Assembly: GCA_016124795.1 (NCBI GenBank)
Contig: WGNB01000028.1
Coordinates: 97,366 to 161,365, forward strand
Reading direction: 5' to 3'
DNA from: Rhodopseudomonas sp.
GTDB lineage: Bacteria > Pseudomonadota > Alphaproteobacteria > Rhizobiales > Xanthobacteraceae
DNA: 64,000 nt
A program made the position numbers and the translations under genes. Under the pieces are notes generated by a model. That model was not told the DNA's origin. It did not search any database and was given only the letters and a program-made list of their open reading frames with translations. Shown in pieces: positions 56,063 through 64,000 of this stretch; position 1 is the first letter of the stretch; the number at the start of each line of letters is the position of its first letter.

Positions 56063-57055
56063 TTATTTCCAAACCGCGAATCCCATGCCGCAGCCGGTAC
56101 CGGCCGCGGAACGATAGCACGGTATATAGTCTTGCCAGGCGGTTTTTAAATGCGCCGAAGCGCCGGCCACCGTCAGCCAGTTGCGGATTTCCGAGGAACC
56201 GGAATTGAGCTTCTCGCCCGGGATCGCGCACAAGGCCTCGCCGTCGTTGCGCCGGCAGGCGTCGAGCAGGCCGCGGTCGAGTTCCTCGTCGACCGTGAAG
56301 TGGCTCAAACCGCCCGACGCCAGAATACCGACCCGCGCTTCGCCGGGCAGCGCCCGCACCGCCTTGCGGATGGCGACGCCGAGATCGTAGCAGCGGCGCG
56401 GCCGCGGCTGGTTCGGCGGGAAATAGGTGTTGAGCGCGACCGGCACGATCGGGATGATCGCCTCGTCGCGCATCATGCGCTGATGCACGAAGCCGAAAGC
56501 GTGACCTTCGCCATGCTCCTTGGACAGCCGCCTGGACTGGCTGATATCGAAACCCTGATCGATCAAATGTCCGATAAGATGCAGCGCGAGCCGGGAATCG
56601 ACCGGATAATCGCGCGACTGCGCGGCGACATGATACTGCGAGCGCGCCTTGCGCCAGAACGCCGGCGCATCCTCGTCCATATGCAGCGGATTGTTGGCAA
56701 TCGTCTCGCCCCAGTAGATCAGGATCGCCGGCATGTTGTCGTCGAAGAACTGCTCGTGCTGATCGTCGCCGATAATGATCAACGTATCGAGTTTGGCCTC
56801 GACCAGTTCGCGCGACAGCTTCTCGATATTGGCGGTGCATTGCGCCGCGCGCCGCTCCAGCACCGGCTGCTCGATCTGCTGGACGATCGACGGGTCGGCC
56901 TTCTCGAGCAGTTCGCCATAGGTGCAGGGCTTGCCATCCTTGCCGATCAGCTTGCGCCCGGCGGCGTCGATCGCGGCATGTTTGGGATAGTCCTCGGCCG
57001 GCGAATTCAACAACGGCGAATGCGAGGTGCCGATACCCAATACGATGTCAGCCAT
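56063..57055 (-). CDS. Extradiol ring-cleavage dioxygenase, LigB-type (class III)
   Basis: A 330-residue protein of the LigB/protocatechuate 4,5-dioxygenase beta-subunit superfamily, which cleaves catechol-type rings using iron(II). Likely metal ligands are His12 in LGIGTSHSPLL and a histidine in IIGDDQHEQFF. The C-terminal GGLSHF motif (residues about 242-247) holds another conserved histidine. It ends 16 bases before yacG. A strong palindrome sits just before its start, so it can be regulated apart from the ligase gene. The substrate may be a phenolic acid, not determined. Confidence 0.9.
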   Translation of the reverse strand: MADIVLGIGTSHSPLLNSPAEDYPKHAAIDAAGRKLIGKDGKPCTYGELLEKADPSIVQQIEQPVLERRAAQCTANIEKLSRELVEAKLDTLIIIGDDQHEQFFDDNMPAILIYWGETIANNPLHMDEDAPAFWRKARSQYHVAAQSRDYPVDSRLALHLIGHLIDQGFDISQSRRLSKEHGEGHAFGFVHQRMMRDEAIIPIVPVALNTYFPPNQPRPRRCYDLGVAIRKAVRALPGEARVGILASGGLSHFTVDEELDRGLLDACRRNDGEALCAIPGEKLNSGSSEIRNWLTVAGASAHLKTAWQDYIPCYRSAAGTGCGMGFAVWK

Positions 57056-57068
57056 GGCGGCGGTCTCC

Positions 57069-57090
57069 AAGGTTCATATTTATGAACCTT
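57069..57090. promoter_or_regulatory. Perfect 22-bp operator upstream of the dioxygenase
   Basis: The arms AAGGTTCATA and TATGAACCTT are perfect and flank TT. It lies 14 bases before the dioxygenase start, between the ligase and dioxygenase genes, and would overlap a transcription start or the leader. MarR-type regulators of aromatic catabolism commonly bind such sites. No MarR gene is in the window. Confidence 0.65.
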
Positions 57091-57116
57091 AGCTTTAGGC
57101 CAGTGCGCCGGCCGCA

Positions 57117-58637
57117 TCAACCCTTATCGGAATGGCGCTGCAAATCCCGCGCCCGCAATTCGGTTTTGAGAATCTTGCCGTAATTGTTCTTCGGCAGCGC
57201 ATCGACGAAAACATAGTCTTTCGGACGCTTGAAGCGCGCGATGCGGGCCAGACACAAGGCATCGAGTTCATCCGGTGAAACTTCGCCGACGACATAGGCG
57301 ACCACCGCCTCGCCCCAGTCGGCATCCGGCCGGCCGATCACCGAAACCTCGCGCACCGCGTCATGGGCCAGCAATACTTCCTCGACCTCGCGCGGATAGA
57401 TGTTGGAGCCACCCGAGATGATCAGGTCCTTGGAGCGATCCTTCAAGGTCAGATAACCGTCGGCATCGAAGGCGCCGACATCGCCTGTGTGCAGATAGCC
57501 GCCGGCGAGTGAGGCTGCGGTCGCCTCGGCGTTCTGCCAGTAACCCGCCATGACGACATCGCCGCGCACCAGAATTTCGCCGGTCTCACCGGTCGGCACC
57601 GGCTGGCCGGTGGCGTCCGCCACCATCACCTCGACGCTGGCATAGGGCTTGCCGCAGGAGGCCAGACGCTCGCGCCAGCGCGGATGATCGCGGTCGGCGA
57701 TGTCCTGCCGGGTCAAGGTGGTGATGGTCATCGGCGCTTCGCCCTGACCGTAGATCTGCGCCAAACGCGGCCCGAAACGATCCAGCGCACGCAAGGCATC
57801 CTCGACATACATCGGCGCACCGCCCCAGATCAGCGTACGGATATGGCCGGCGTTGCCATCGGCCGGGCTGTCGACCAGCCGCTTGATCATGGTCGGCGCG
57901 GCAAACATCGAAGCGCGCGGCCAGGCGTCGATCAACGCAAAGACTTCATCGGGCTCGAAGCCGCCGCTTTCGGGAACGACCTGCACGCCGAGGCGCGCGA
58001 CGTGCTGCATGATGTACAGGCCCGAGCCGTGGCTCATCGGCGCGGCATGCAGGATGGCGTCGCCCGGCGTCACCGGATCGACCTCGGCGCCATAGGCAAA
58101 GCTCGCCATCGCCAGATTGCGATGGGTCAGCATCGCGCCCTTCGGCTTGCCGGTGGTGCCGGAGGTGTAGAACAGCCAGGCCAGATCGTCACCGCCGCGC
58201 GGCACGACGTCGATGGCGTCGGCCGAAAACAGCGCTTCATAATCGGCGCCGCCGATCGCGATCAGGCGCTCGAGCGATGCCGGCGCATGGACGGCAATAT
58301 CACTGTCGATGCCTTTGGAGGCAAAGCACAACCGAGCGCCGGAATGTTCGAGGATATAACCGAGTTCGGCGCCATGCAGCTTGGCATTGGCCGGCACCGC
58401 CACGCCGCCGGCGTGCCAGATGCCGTACAGCAAGACGAGATACTCGGGTGAATTCTTCGCCGCGATGGCGACCCGGTCGCCGGGCCGAAGCCTGAACCGG
58501 TCGCGCAACGCGCCGGCCAGCCGCGCCGCGCGCATCGCCAGTTCGCCGTAGCGCATCACCACGCGGGTGCCGGAGGCCACGGCCGGCATCGTCGCGTGAC
58601 TGAGGCCGGAGCGATAAAGCCAGACGGCTTGGTTCAC
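57117..58637 (-). CDS. Acyl-CoA synthetase (AMP-forming), aryl/short-chain type
   Basis: A 506-residue adenylating ligase that activates a carboxylic acid to acyl-CoA. The start is GTG at 58637 behind GGGAGG. Core motifs are LFYTSGTTGKPKGAMLTH, YGQGEAPM, YLHTGDVG, DRSKDLIISGG and the C-terminal lysine in NNYGKILK. The adjacent ring-cleavage dioxygenase suggests an aromatic or ring-derived acid, but a fatty-acid substrate is possible. It is unlikely to be a malonyl-CoA synthetase for the 31-35 kb operon, given the distance. Confidence 0.9.
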   Translation of the reverse strand: MNQAVWLYRSGLSHATMPAVASGTRVVMRYGELAMRAARLAGALRDRFRLRPGDRVAIAAKNSPEYLVLLYGIWHAGGVAVPANAKLHGAELGYILEHSGARLCFASKGIDSDIAVHAPASLERLIAIGGADYEALFSADAIDVVPRGGDDLAWLFYTSGTTGKPKGAMLTHRNLAMASFAYGAEVDPVTPGDAILHAAPMSHGSGLYIMQHVARLGVQVVPESGGFEPDEVFALIDAWPRASMFAAPTMIKRLVDSPADGNAGHIRTLIWGGAPMYVEDALRALDRFGPRLAQIYGQGEAPMTITTLTRQDIADRDHPRWRERLASCGKPYASVEVMVADATGQPVPTGETGEILVRGDVVMAGYWQNAEATAASLAGGYLHTGDVGAFDADGYLTLKDRSKDLIISGGSNIYPREVEEVLLAHDAVREVSVIGRPDADWGEAVVAYVVGEVSPDELDALCLARIARFKRPKDYVFVDALPKNNYGKILKTELRARDLQRHSDKG

Positions 58638-58671
58638 GACGCCTCCCTCGAAGCACTGCTTTTTATTTTTA

Positions 58672-58764
58672 TCATTCCGGGGCGACACGACATGTCAAAC
58701 CCGAAATCCAGTCCGGCGCATGCATCCGGATTCTGGCTTCGCGCTTTGCGCGCCCCCGGAATGA
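58672..58764. repeat. Palindromic repeat, family A, copy 1
   Basis: The left end TCATTCCGGGGCG and right end GCGCGCCCCCGGAATGA bound a 93-bp element, with TTCGCGCTTTGCGCG near the right end. It is related to 63430-63527 and ends 11 bases before the maf stop codon, in the gap between maf and the ligase gene. Confidence 0.75.
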
Positions 58765-58774
58765 CCTTCTACAA

Positions 58775-59398
58775 TTACACCGCGTTGAGCCAGCCGAAAC
58801 GGATCGGATACCCCTCGCCGCCGAGCAGGTTCATCGTCTCGTACAAAGGCAGCCCGACGACATTGGTATAGGAGCCGACCAGCTTGACGATGAAGGTGCC
58901 GGCAATGCCCTGCGCGGCATAACCGCCGGCCTTGCCGCGCCATTCGCCCGAGGCCAGATAGGATTCGATATCCTCCGACGACAACCGCTTGAAGCGCAGC
59001 CGGGTTTCGACCAGACGCTGACGGAACGATTCACGCGGCGTCACCAGACAGATCGAGGTGTAGACGCGGTGATTGCGGCCCGACAGCAATTGCAGGCATT
59101 GCTGCGCCTCGTCGAGCAACTCGGCTTTCGGCAGAATGCGACGGCCGACCGCGACCACGGTATCGGCGGCCAGAATGAAGGAGCCGCGCAATTCGTCATC
59201 GAGCCGGACATTGTCGAGCGCGGCGGCGGCCTTCTCGCGCGCCAGCCGGTTGGCATAGGCGCGCGGAATTTCACCGCGCTTGGGCGTCTCGTCGATGTCC
59301 GACGGCTTGAGCGCGTCGGGCTCGATGCCGGCCTGGTTGAGCAAAGCGAGCCGGCGCGGCGACCCGGACGCGAGTACGAATTTGGGACGGCCGATCAT
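58775..59398 (-). CDS. maf: Maf family nucleoside-triphosphate pyrophosphatase
   Basis: A 207-residue Maf protein, which hydrolyses non-canonical or modified nucleotides such as dTTP/UTP and m5-derivatives. The N-terminal [14 protein letters not shown] and the central [24 protein letters not shown] are diagnostic. It belongs to the hisD-phosphatase-maf-yacG neighbourhood. I looked for infA in the 126 bases before it, where related genomes often have it, and it is not there. Confidence 0.95.
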   Translation of the reverse strand: MIGRPKFVLASGSPRRLALLNQAGIEPDALKPSDIDETPKRGEIPRAYANRLAREKAAAALDNVRLDDELRGSFILAADTVVAVGRRILPKAELLDEAQQCLQLLSGRNHRVYTSICLVTPRESFRQRLVETRLRFKRLSSEDIESYLASGEWRGKAGGYAAQGIAGTFIVKLVGSYTNVVGLPLYETMNLLGGEGYPIRFGWLNAV

Positions 59399-59524
59399 TA
59401 CGTTTCCGGTGCCGGTATTAAGGGAAATAACCTCGCGGTTGGGCGCGGAAACTAGCGGAACGGGGCCGGAATCGCAAACCGTCCGGTCTTGCCGGCCGCG
59501 TCCGGCTGCGCCGCGCCGGAACCG

Positions 59525-59983
59525 CTATTCGTTGCCCGCCCCGCCCCGGCCGAAGCGCTCGCGGATGCGCGCCATCAATTCGTCGCGCACAGCCCGATAG
59601 GCATCGAGCTTCTGCTCGCGGCTGCCGTCGACGCCGGTCGGATCGACCGTCGGCCAGTATTCGACGTCGGCGGCGATGGTACGGGTCAGGTCGAGCGCCT
59701 TGTGATGGGCCGGCGGCGACAGCGACACGATCAGATCGAAATTGAGCCCCTCGAGATCTTCCAGTTCCTCGAAATCCATCGGCCGGTGCCGCGAGATATC
59801 GACGCCGATTTCCTCCATCACCGCGACCGCGAAAGGATCGAGCTCGCCCTTCTGCACGCCGGCGGACGCGACATAGATCGACTTGCCGAACAATTGCTGG
59901 AACAGGCCGGCCGCCATCGGCGAGCGCACGGCGTTGAGGGCACAGGCAAACAGCACCGCCTGGGGCCGAGAGGATGACGGCAT
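59525..59983 (-). CDS. Low-molecular-weight protein-tyrosine-phosphatase family protein
   Basis: A 152-residue phosphatase or arsenate-reductase-like protein. The P-loop is Cys14 to Arg20 (FACALNAVRSPMA), and the general-acid aspartate is in PTVDPTG. Members remove phosphate from tyrosine or reduce arsenate. This clade is always found next to hisD, UPF0262 and maf in Hyphomicrobiales, with no known substrate. Confidence 0.9.
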   Translation of the reverse strand: MPSSSRPQAVLFACALNAVRSPMAAGLFQQLFGKSIYVASAGVQKGELDPFAVAVMEEIGVDISRHRPMDFEELEDLEGLNFDLIVSLSPPAHHKALDLTRTIAADVEYWPTVDPTGVDGSREQKLDAYRAVRDELMARIRERFGRGGAGNE

Positions 59984-60070
59984 TGACGGCCTAACCCGTC
60001 ACAGGTCCGCTCGACCCCGCGGACGCGAGGCCCCGGTCTTTGCCGAACGCAGGCGTCGTCAAAGAAGCGG

Positions 60071-60090
60071 ATTCCCGCCGACGCGGGAAT
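60071..60090. repeat. Short REP-like palindrome
   Basis: ATTCCCGC, CGAC, GCGGGAAT, within CGGATTCCCGCCGACGCGGGA, between the phosphatase and UPF0262 genes. It resembles the short elements at 41530. Confidence 0.6.
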
Positions 60091-60125
60091 GAACGGAGAT
60101 TGGATGGACCGCCGCGCACCTTTGC

Positions 60126-60635
60126 TCAGCCCTTCCAGTGCAAGACACAGATCAAGGTGAACAGCCGGCGCGCAGTATCGCGGTCGACCTCGACCTTGTC
60201 CTTGAGCCGCTCCATCAGGATGTCGGAGCCTTCGTTGTGAATGCCGCGCCGGCCCATGTCGATCGCCTCGATCTTGTCGGGCGTGGCGGTGCGGATCGCC
60301 TGATAATAGCTGTCGCAGATCATGTAGTAGTCTTTGACGATGCGGCGCAGCGGCGACAGCGAGAACAGATGCATCACCACCGGCGTGTCGTCCTCGAGAC
60401 GGATATCGAACACCAGCCGGTTGTCGTTGATGCTCAGATGCAGCGCGTAGGGACCGCCATCGTGGCCGACCGGCGCGAAATGATTCTGCTCCAGCAAATC
60501 ATAGATCGCGATCGTACGTTCGTGCTCGATGTCCGGGCTGGAGCGACCGATCGAATCCTCGTCGAGCTTGACCGATACCAGGCGTTGCCTGGACGCGGCC
60601 GAACCCGGCGTCGATGTCGTCGGCTTGTCGGTCAT
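60126..60635 (-). CDS. UPF0262 family protein
   Basis: A 169-residue protein conserved next to hisD in many alphaproteobacteria. Landmarks are [49 protein letters not shown] and [21 protein letters not shown]. Its function is unknown. It begins 7 bases after hisD, so the two are probably co-transcribed. Confidence 0.95.
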   Translation of the reverse strand: MTDKPTTSTPGSAASRQRLVSVKLDEDSIGRSSPDIEHERTIAIYDLLEQNHFAPVGHDGGPYALHLSINDNRLVFDIRLEDDTPVVMHLFSLSPLRRIVKDYYMICDSYYQAIRTATPDKIEAIDMGRRGIHNEGSDILMERLKDKVEVDRDTARRLFTLICVLHWKG

Positions 60636-60642
60636 TGAAATC

Positions 60643-61938
60643 TCATGCGAGGTTCAGACGGATCGCGACCGAGCGGGCATGGGCGTCGAGCCCCTCGGCC
60701 TTGCCGAGCGCGATCGCCGCCGGCCCCAGCGCGCGCAACTGATCCGGCCCGCATTTGAGTAAGGAGGTGCGCTTCATGAAATCGAGCACGCCGAGCCCGG
60801 ATGAGAACCGCGCCGAACGCGCCGTCGGCAGGACGTGATTGGAGCCGGCGACGTAATCGCCGATTGCTTCCGGCGTATGCGCGCCGATGAAGATGGCGCC
60901 GGCATTGCGGATGCGTGCGACGTAGCGGTCAGCATCGGCGGCGACGATTTCGAGATGCTCGGGCGCCAGCCGGTCGACCAGCGCGATGGCGTCGTCGAGT
61001 TTCGCGACCTTGATGATGGCGCCGAAGTCGCGCCATGACGGCATGGCGACCGCCGCGCGAGGCAGCGTCTTCAACTGCGACTCGACCGCCTGCTCGACAC
61101 GGGTCGCCAGACCGGCATCGTCGGTGATCAGGATCGACTGCGCGCTGACGTCGTGTTCGGCCTGGGCCAGCAGATCGGCGGCGATCCAGTCGGCGTTACC
61201 GGTCTGGTCGGCAAGAATCAGAACCTCGGACGGACCGGCGATCATGTCGATGCCGACCTGACCGAACACCACCCGCTTGGCGGCGGCGACATAGGCATTG
61301 CCCGGACCGACGATCTTGCCGACCGGCGCGATGGTCTGGGTGCCGTAAGCCAGCGCGGCCACCGCCTGCGCGCCGCCGATGCGATAGACTTCGTCGACGC
61401 CGGCGAGCCTGGCCGCCGCCAGCACCAGCGGCGACAGCTTGCCATCCGGCGACGGCACCACCATCACCAGCCGCTCGCAACCGGCGACCTTGGCCGGCAC
61501 CGCGTTCATCAGCACCGACGACGGATAGGCGGCGGTGCCGCCCGGCACATAGAGGCCGACCGCCTCGATCGCGGTCCAGCGGGTGCCCAGCTCGACGCCG
61601 AGCGCATCGGTGAACCGGTCGTCACTGGGCTTCTGGCGAAGGTGGTAGGCCTCGATCCGGTCGCGCGCCAATTTGAGCGCGTCGAGCGCTTCCCGGTCGC
61701 AGGCCGCCGTCGCGGCATCGATTTCGGCGGCCGAGACCCGCAAGGTGGCGGGCGTCAGGGTCAGCCGGTCGAATTTGGCGGTGAAATCGACCAGCGCATC
61801 GTCGCCGCGCGCCTGGACGTCGGCGATAATCGCCCGCACGGCCTGTTCGACATCCGGCGCGGATTCCCGCTTCACGCTCAGAAGCGATTGAAACTGCTGG
61901 TTAAATTCAGGGTCTTGGGCGTCGAGATGAATCGGCAT
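60643..61938 (-). CDS. hisD: Histidinol dehydrogenase
   Basis: A 431-residue zinc enzyme for the last two steps of histidine synthesis, converting histidinol to histidine with two NAD+. ATG at 61938 follows GGAAAG. The signature [17 protein letters not shown] and the C-terminal [27 protein letters not shown] are clear. A longer upstream start at 61968 is rejected because the usual length is already met. Confidence 0.97.
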   Translation of the reverse strand: MPIHLDAQDPEFNQQFQSLLSVKRESAPDVEQAVRAIIADVQARGDDALVDFTAKFDRLTLTPATLRVSAAEIDAATAACDREALDALKLARDRIEAYHLRQKPSDDRFTDALGVELGTRWTAIEAVGLYVPGGTAAYPSSVLMNAVPAKVAGCERLVMVVPSPDGKLSPLVLAAARLAGVDEVYRIGGAQAVAALAYGTQTIAPVGKIVGPGNAYVAAAKRVVFGQVGIDMIAGPSEVLILADQTGNADWIAADLLAQAEHDVSAQSILITDDAGLATRVEQAVESQLKTLPRAAVAMPSWRDFGAIIKVAKLDDAIALVDRLAPEHLEIVAADADRYVARIRNAGAIFIGAHTPEAIGDYVAGSNHVLPTARSARFSSGLGVLDFMKRTSLLKCGPDQLRALGPAAIALGKAEGLDAHARSVAIRLNLA

Positions 61939-62032
61939 GAGGCTTTCCAGGCCGGAAAAAGCGGCCACGCGCCGCCCCGGACTGCAAGGTCAATGGCGCG
62001 CGCTTGGCGCAACGTCAACCTCGCAGGCGCGA

Positions 62033-62500
62033 TCAATCCTTCAGGGCGTCGAGATGGACCGGCCGGGCGGTACAATGCCAGCGCGGCCCGAGATCGGCCA
62101 GTTCGGCCTCCAAGCATTCGACTTCGAGCTTGAAGGCGCCGCCGCCGGAAAAAATCAGGGTGACGGTGCCGGCCGGCGCGTCGGTTTCGACGAATTCGAC
62201 CGCCAGCAGGTTGAGCACCGCGTCCTTGCCGGCCGGATCGACATTGCGGCCCTGGCAGGACAGGACCCGCTCGAAGCGCAAGGCCGAGCGCCGCCGGCAA
62301 TATTCCGGCTTGTCGGCCAGCGCGCCTTCCCAGTCGAAGCGGTTGAGCGCCAGCACCATCCGCTTCTCGTCGCGCAGCCAGTGGACATCGCCAACCTTGA
62401 CCACGGCATCCTGCAGATGGGTCGAGACGACTTCGAGGTCCTCTTCGTCGAGGACGGCGAATTTCAGCGGTTCGGCGGGCTTCTGCGAAGCGGTCGACAT
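62033..62500 (-). CDS. DUF2948 family protein
   Basis: A 155-residue protein typical of alphaproteobacteria and usually just upstream of hisD. Motifs include LDEEDLEVVSTHLQDAVVKVGDVHWL, RRRSALRFERVLSCQ and LIFSGGGAFKLEVECLEAELADLG. Its function is unknown. Conservation of the pair suggests a link to histidine synthesis or to the phosphatase-maf genes. Confidence 0.92.
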   Translation of the reverse strand: MSTASQKPAEPLKFAVLDEEDLEVVSTHLQDAVVKVGDVHWLRDEKRMVLALNRFDWEGALADKPEYCRRRSALRFERVLSCQGRNVDPAGKDAVLNLLAVEFVETDAPAGTVTLIFSGGGAFKLEVECLEAELADLGPRWHCTARPVHLDALKD

Positions 62501-62622
62501 GGCGGCTCACTCCCTCGCGCCAAAGCTAGGCAAGAGCCGCCGCCACCGCAAGATGGCTCGTCTTGTCTTCGACGCGACGGTCACGATCGGGCGGCGCTTG
62601 TACGGCACGGCCGAAACCCGCG

Positions 62623-63324
62623 TCAGAACGCCGGCTCCAGACCCGCGGCGGTCCAGCGCGCCCGCGTCGCCTTGTCGGTCAGCGCCGCGACAAAGGCGCG
62701 CGCCGCCTCGGCCGCGGCGGTGCCGGCATGCAGCGCGGCGGTATAGGTATTGGCGTTGTGCAACTCGCCGGGCAGCAGGCCGACGACCTGCGTGCCCTTC
62801 ACCGGCAGGATTTCGCTGATGAAGGTGGTGCCGATATCGGCGCGGCCGTCGGCGACCAAGGTCGCGACATCGTGGCCGTTCTTGCCGAGCACAGCTTTCT
62901 TGTTGATCGCGTCGGCGATACCGAGCCGTTCGATCAGAGCGGCGAACATGATGCCGGACGAGCCGCCGGCCTGCGGGTCGACATAGGCGACGGACGGCGC
63001 GGCGAGCAGCGCGGCCTTGAACGCCTCGACGGTCGAGATATCCGGTTGGACCGCGCCGGCGCGAATCACCACGCCGGTCACGGTGTCGGCCAGATCAGTG
63101 ATGCTGCCCGGCAAAACCAGCCCGGCCTTGTCGAGCGTGGCGATCGCCGATTGCGACAGGCACATCACGTCGGCGGTCTCGCCCTTCTCGACGCGCGCCC
63201 GCATCGAACCGACGGTGCCGAAATTCAGGTCCAGCTTGATGCCGGTCGCCGTCTCGAACTCGGCGCCGAGGCTGACAACCATTTCCTTGACGGCGCCGGC
63301 GCTCATAATCTTGATCGTTGTCAC
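62623..63324 (-). CDS. ModA-like substrate-binding protein without signal peptide
   Basis: A 233-residue protein of the type II periplasmic-binding (molybdate-binding) fold. It starts directly at TTIKIMSAGAVKEMVVSLGAEFETATG from GTG at 63324, with no export signal. Other ModA-like stretches are GTVGSMRARVEKGETADVMCLSQSAIATLD and PSVAYVDPQAGGSSGIMF. Without a signal peptide it is unlikely to serve an ABC importer, and no transporter genes are adjacent. Cytoplasmic single-copy members of this group are common in these bacteria. Confidence 0.85.
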   Translation of the reverse strand: MTTIKIMSAGAVKEMVVSLGAEFETATGIKLDLNFGTVGSMRARVEKGETADVMCLSQSAIATLDKAGLVLPGSITDLADTVTGVVIRAGAVQPDISTVEAFKAALLAAPSVAYVDPQAGGSSGIMFAALIERLGIADAINKKAVLGKNGHDVATLVADGRADIGTTFISEILPVKGTQVVGLLPGELHNANTYTAALHAGTAAAEAARAFVAALTDKATRARWTAAGLEPAF

Positions 63325-63429
63325 GTTGCGGTCTCCGATTGCTGCGCCGTCATCTCAGGCCCTGACGCCGATGACAAGGGTGTCGTCGCCGCTTCGCTCC
63401 TCGGAGGCTACGCGTTCAGGCATCATGCC

Positions 63430-63527
63430 GTCATTCCGGGACGGTCCGCAGGACCGAACGCGGAATCCGGATAAGCCCTCATGTCTGGCTGGAGTCCGGG
63501 TTCGCGCTTCGCGCGCCCCGGAATGAC
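63430..63527. repeat. Palindromic repeat, family A, copy 2
   Basis: The left TCATTCCGGGACGG and right TTCGCGCTTCGCGCGCCCC then GGAATGAC match copy 1 at 58672 in the same orientation. It lies after the ModA-like gene start. Confidence 0.75.
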
Positions 63528-63642
63528 GACGAGGATCATGCGCTCAGGTGTCGTCAAGACATGCGTCATCGCCCGTGTTGTTTGCGGCCCCGGGCGAGCC
63601 GTCTTCCCATCTCGTCTTCCGTCTTCGCCCCTAAGAACGAGG

Positions 63643-63753
63643 GCGCGCGGAACGCCGGGGTCCCAACGACCCCGCAGCCCTGTGTACGAAAGTAAACGGA
63701 GTACACAGGCAATAGTCACCACGAAACCGCCGGTTCCCCGGCATTCCGCGCGC
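63643..63753. repeat. Nested palindromic element
   Basis: Outer 18-base arms GCGCGCGGAACGCCGGGG and CCCCGGCATTCCGCGCGC (17 of 18 pair) enclose GGGGTC/GACCCC and a perfect 9-base hairpin (CCTGTGTAC and GTACACAGG, 63679-63709). From memory, similar CTGTGTAC-GTACACAG sequence recurs in Bradyrhizobium-group genomes as dispersed repeats. Confidence 0.7.
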
Positions 63754-64000
63754 GGTGTTTGTAGGTTTGCTCCGCATCGCCCCCGGTGGTCCCAACATTT
63801 CAGGCCCCCTTCGTTACCGAAGGCGAACCTAACCACCGCTACGGGGCCTCGATGAACGCGGCGGGGAACTCCCTCGCCCTGGCGTTTCCCGAACCCTGGT
63901 ATCGAGTTCGTTCAACGGCAAGACTTCAGCCCCTTGGCGCACGTTCATGTCCGCCCCAGTGACCGCCTGATGGGCGGCCGGGACGATGCGGCTTGGACCG
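63754..64000. other. Repeat-flanking tail, no gene seen
   Basis: No protein-like frame is supported. The minus strand contains a conserved-looking stretch (CATCGAGGCCCCGTAGCGGT, then GGTTAGGTTCGCC) that I associate with the same family of dispersed repeats. Confidence 0.35.

Noticed and set aside
57117..58637. The acyl-CoA ligase as the missing malonyl-CoA synthetase
   Set aside because: Over 20 kb from the malonate operon and next to a ring-cleavage gene, no MatB-specific feature recognised.
59399..59524. Search for infA between maf and the phosphatase
   Set aside because: The gap is too short and has no IF-1-like frame.
63423..63836. 137-codon minus-strand frame
   Set aside because: Runs through two palindromic repeats, so it is probably a repeat artefact though such frames are often annotated.

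Overview
The window is GC-rich bacterial chromosome, roughly two thirds G+C by eye. Gene content points to an alphaproteobacterium of the order Hyphomicrobiales, near the Bradyrhizobium, Rhodopseudomonas, Pseudolabrys and Xanthobacteraceae groups. The pointers are the hisD - UPF0262 - low-molecular-weight phosphatase - maf - yacG - tRNA-Phe neighbourhood, two phasins, a PleC/DivJ/PdhS-like kinase, a DUF2948 gene, and a tRNA-His without the extra 5' G. Several dispersed palindromic repeats of the kind common in these genomes lie between genes. Assignment below order level is inference.

Layout. 1-13 kb is mainly housekeeping: a partial short-chain dehydrogenase, a zinc-ribbon protein, an aldo/keto reductase, a YihY/BrkB membrane protein, carB, greA, a HicB-HicA pair, a YciI-like protein, a DsbA-like thiol oxidoreductase, an Lrp/AsnC regulator, and trxB overlapped by a LysR gene. 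13.1-16.3 kb is a complete pqqABCDE cluster on the minus strand, including the 25-codon pqqA. 16.9-26.8 kb holds a large L,D-transpeptidase, tRNA-His, two phasin genes with repeat-bearing promoters, a 1029-residue PAS histidine kinase, an AsmA-like protein and a single-domain response regulator. 26.9-30 kb is glpD-glpK.

30.2-39 kb holds an atypical SDR, then an operon for a three-part TRAP transporter plus malonyl-CoA decarboxylase. It is transcribed divergently from a class III CoA-transferase, and together these look like a malonate module. A hybrid histidine kinase follows.

39.3-50.3 kb is the most distinctive stretch. A minus-strand arm (TetR, cyclase-family hydrolase, MsrB, ThDP-dependent lyase) diverges from a plus-strand arm (BKACE-type beta-keto acid cleavage enzyme, Bug-type solute-binding protein, D-tartrate-dehydratase-like enolase-superfamily enzyme). 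A LodA/LodB-like pair comes next: a predicted Tat-exported cysteine-tryptophylquinone oxidase and its flavoprotein maturase. With the PQQ cluster, the window encodes two different quinone-cofactor routes.

50.4-54.6 kb is accessory: a tiny ORF, a small membrane protein, a crotonase-family protein lacking both usual catalytic glutamates, an unfamiliar secreted protein with a lysozyme-like motif arrangement, the 3' scrap of an IS3-family transposase, and tRNA-Phe. 54.7-63.3 kb is the hisD-maf-yacG neighbourhood. A ring-cleavage dioxygenase and an acyl-CoA ligase are interposed between maf and yacG, and a two-gene ThDP decarboxylase overlaps the end of yacG. The last 0.7 kb is repeat-rich and shows no convincing gene.
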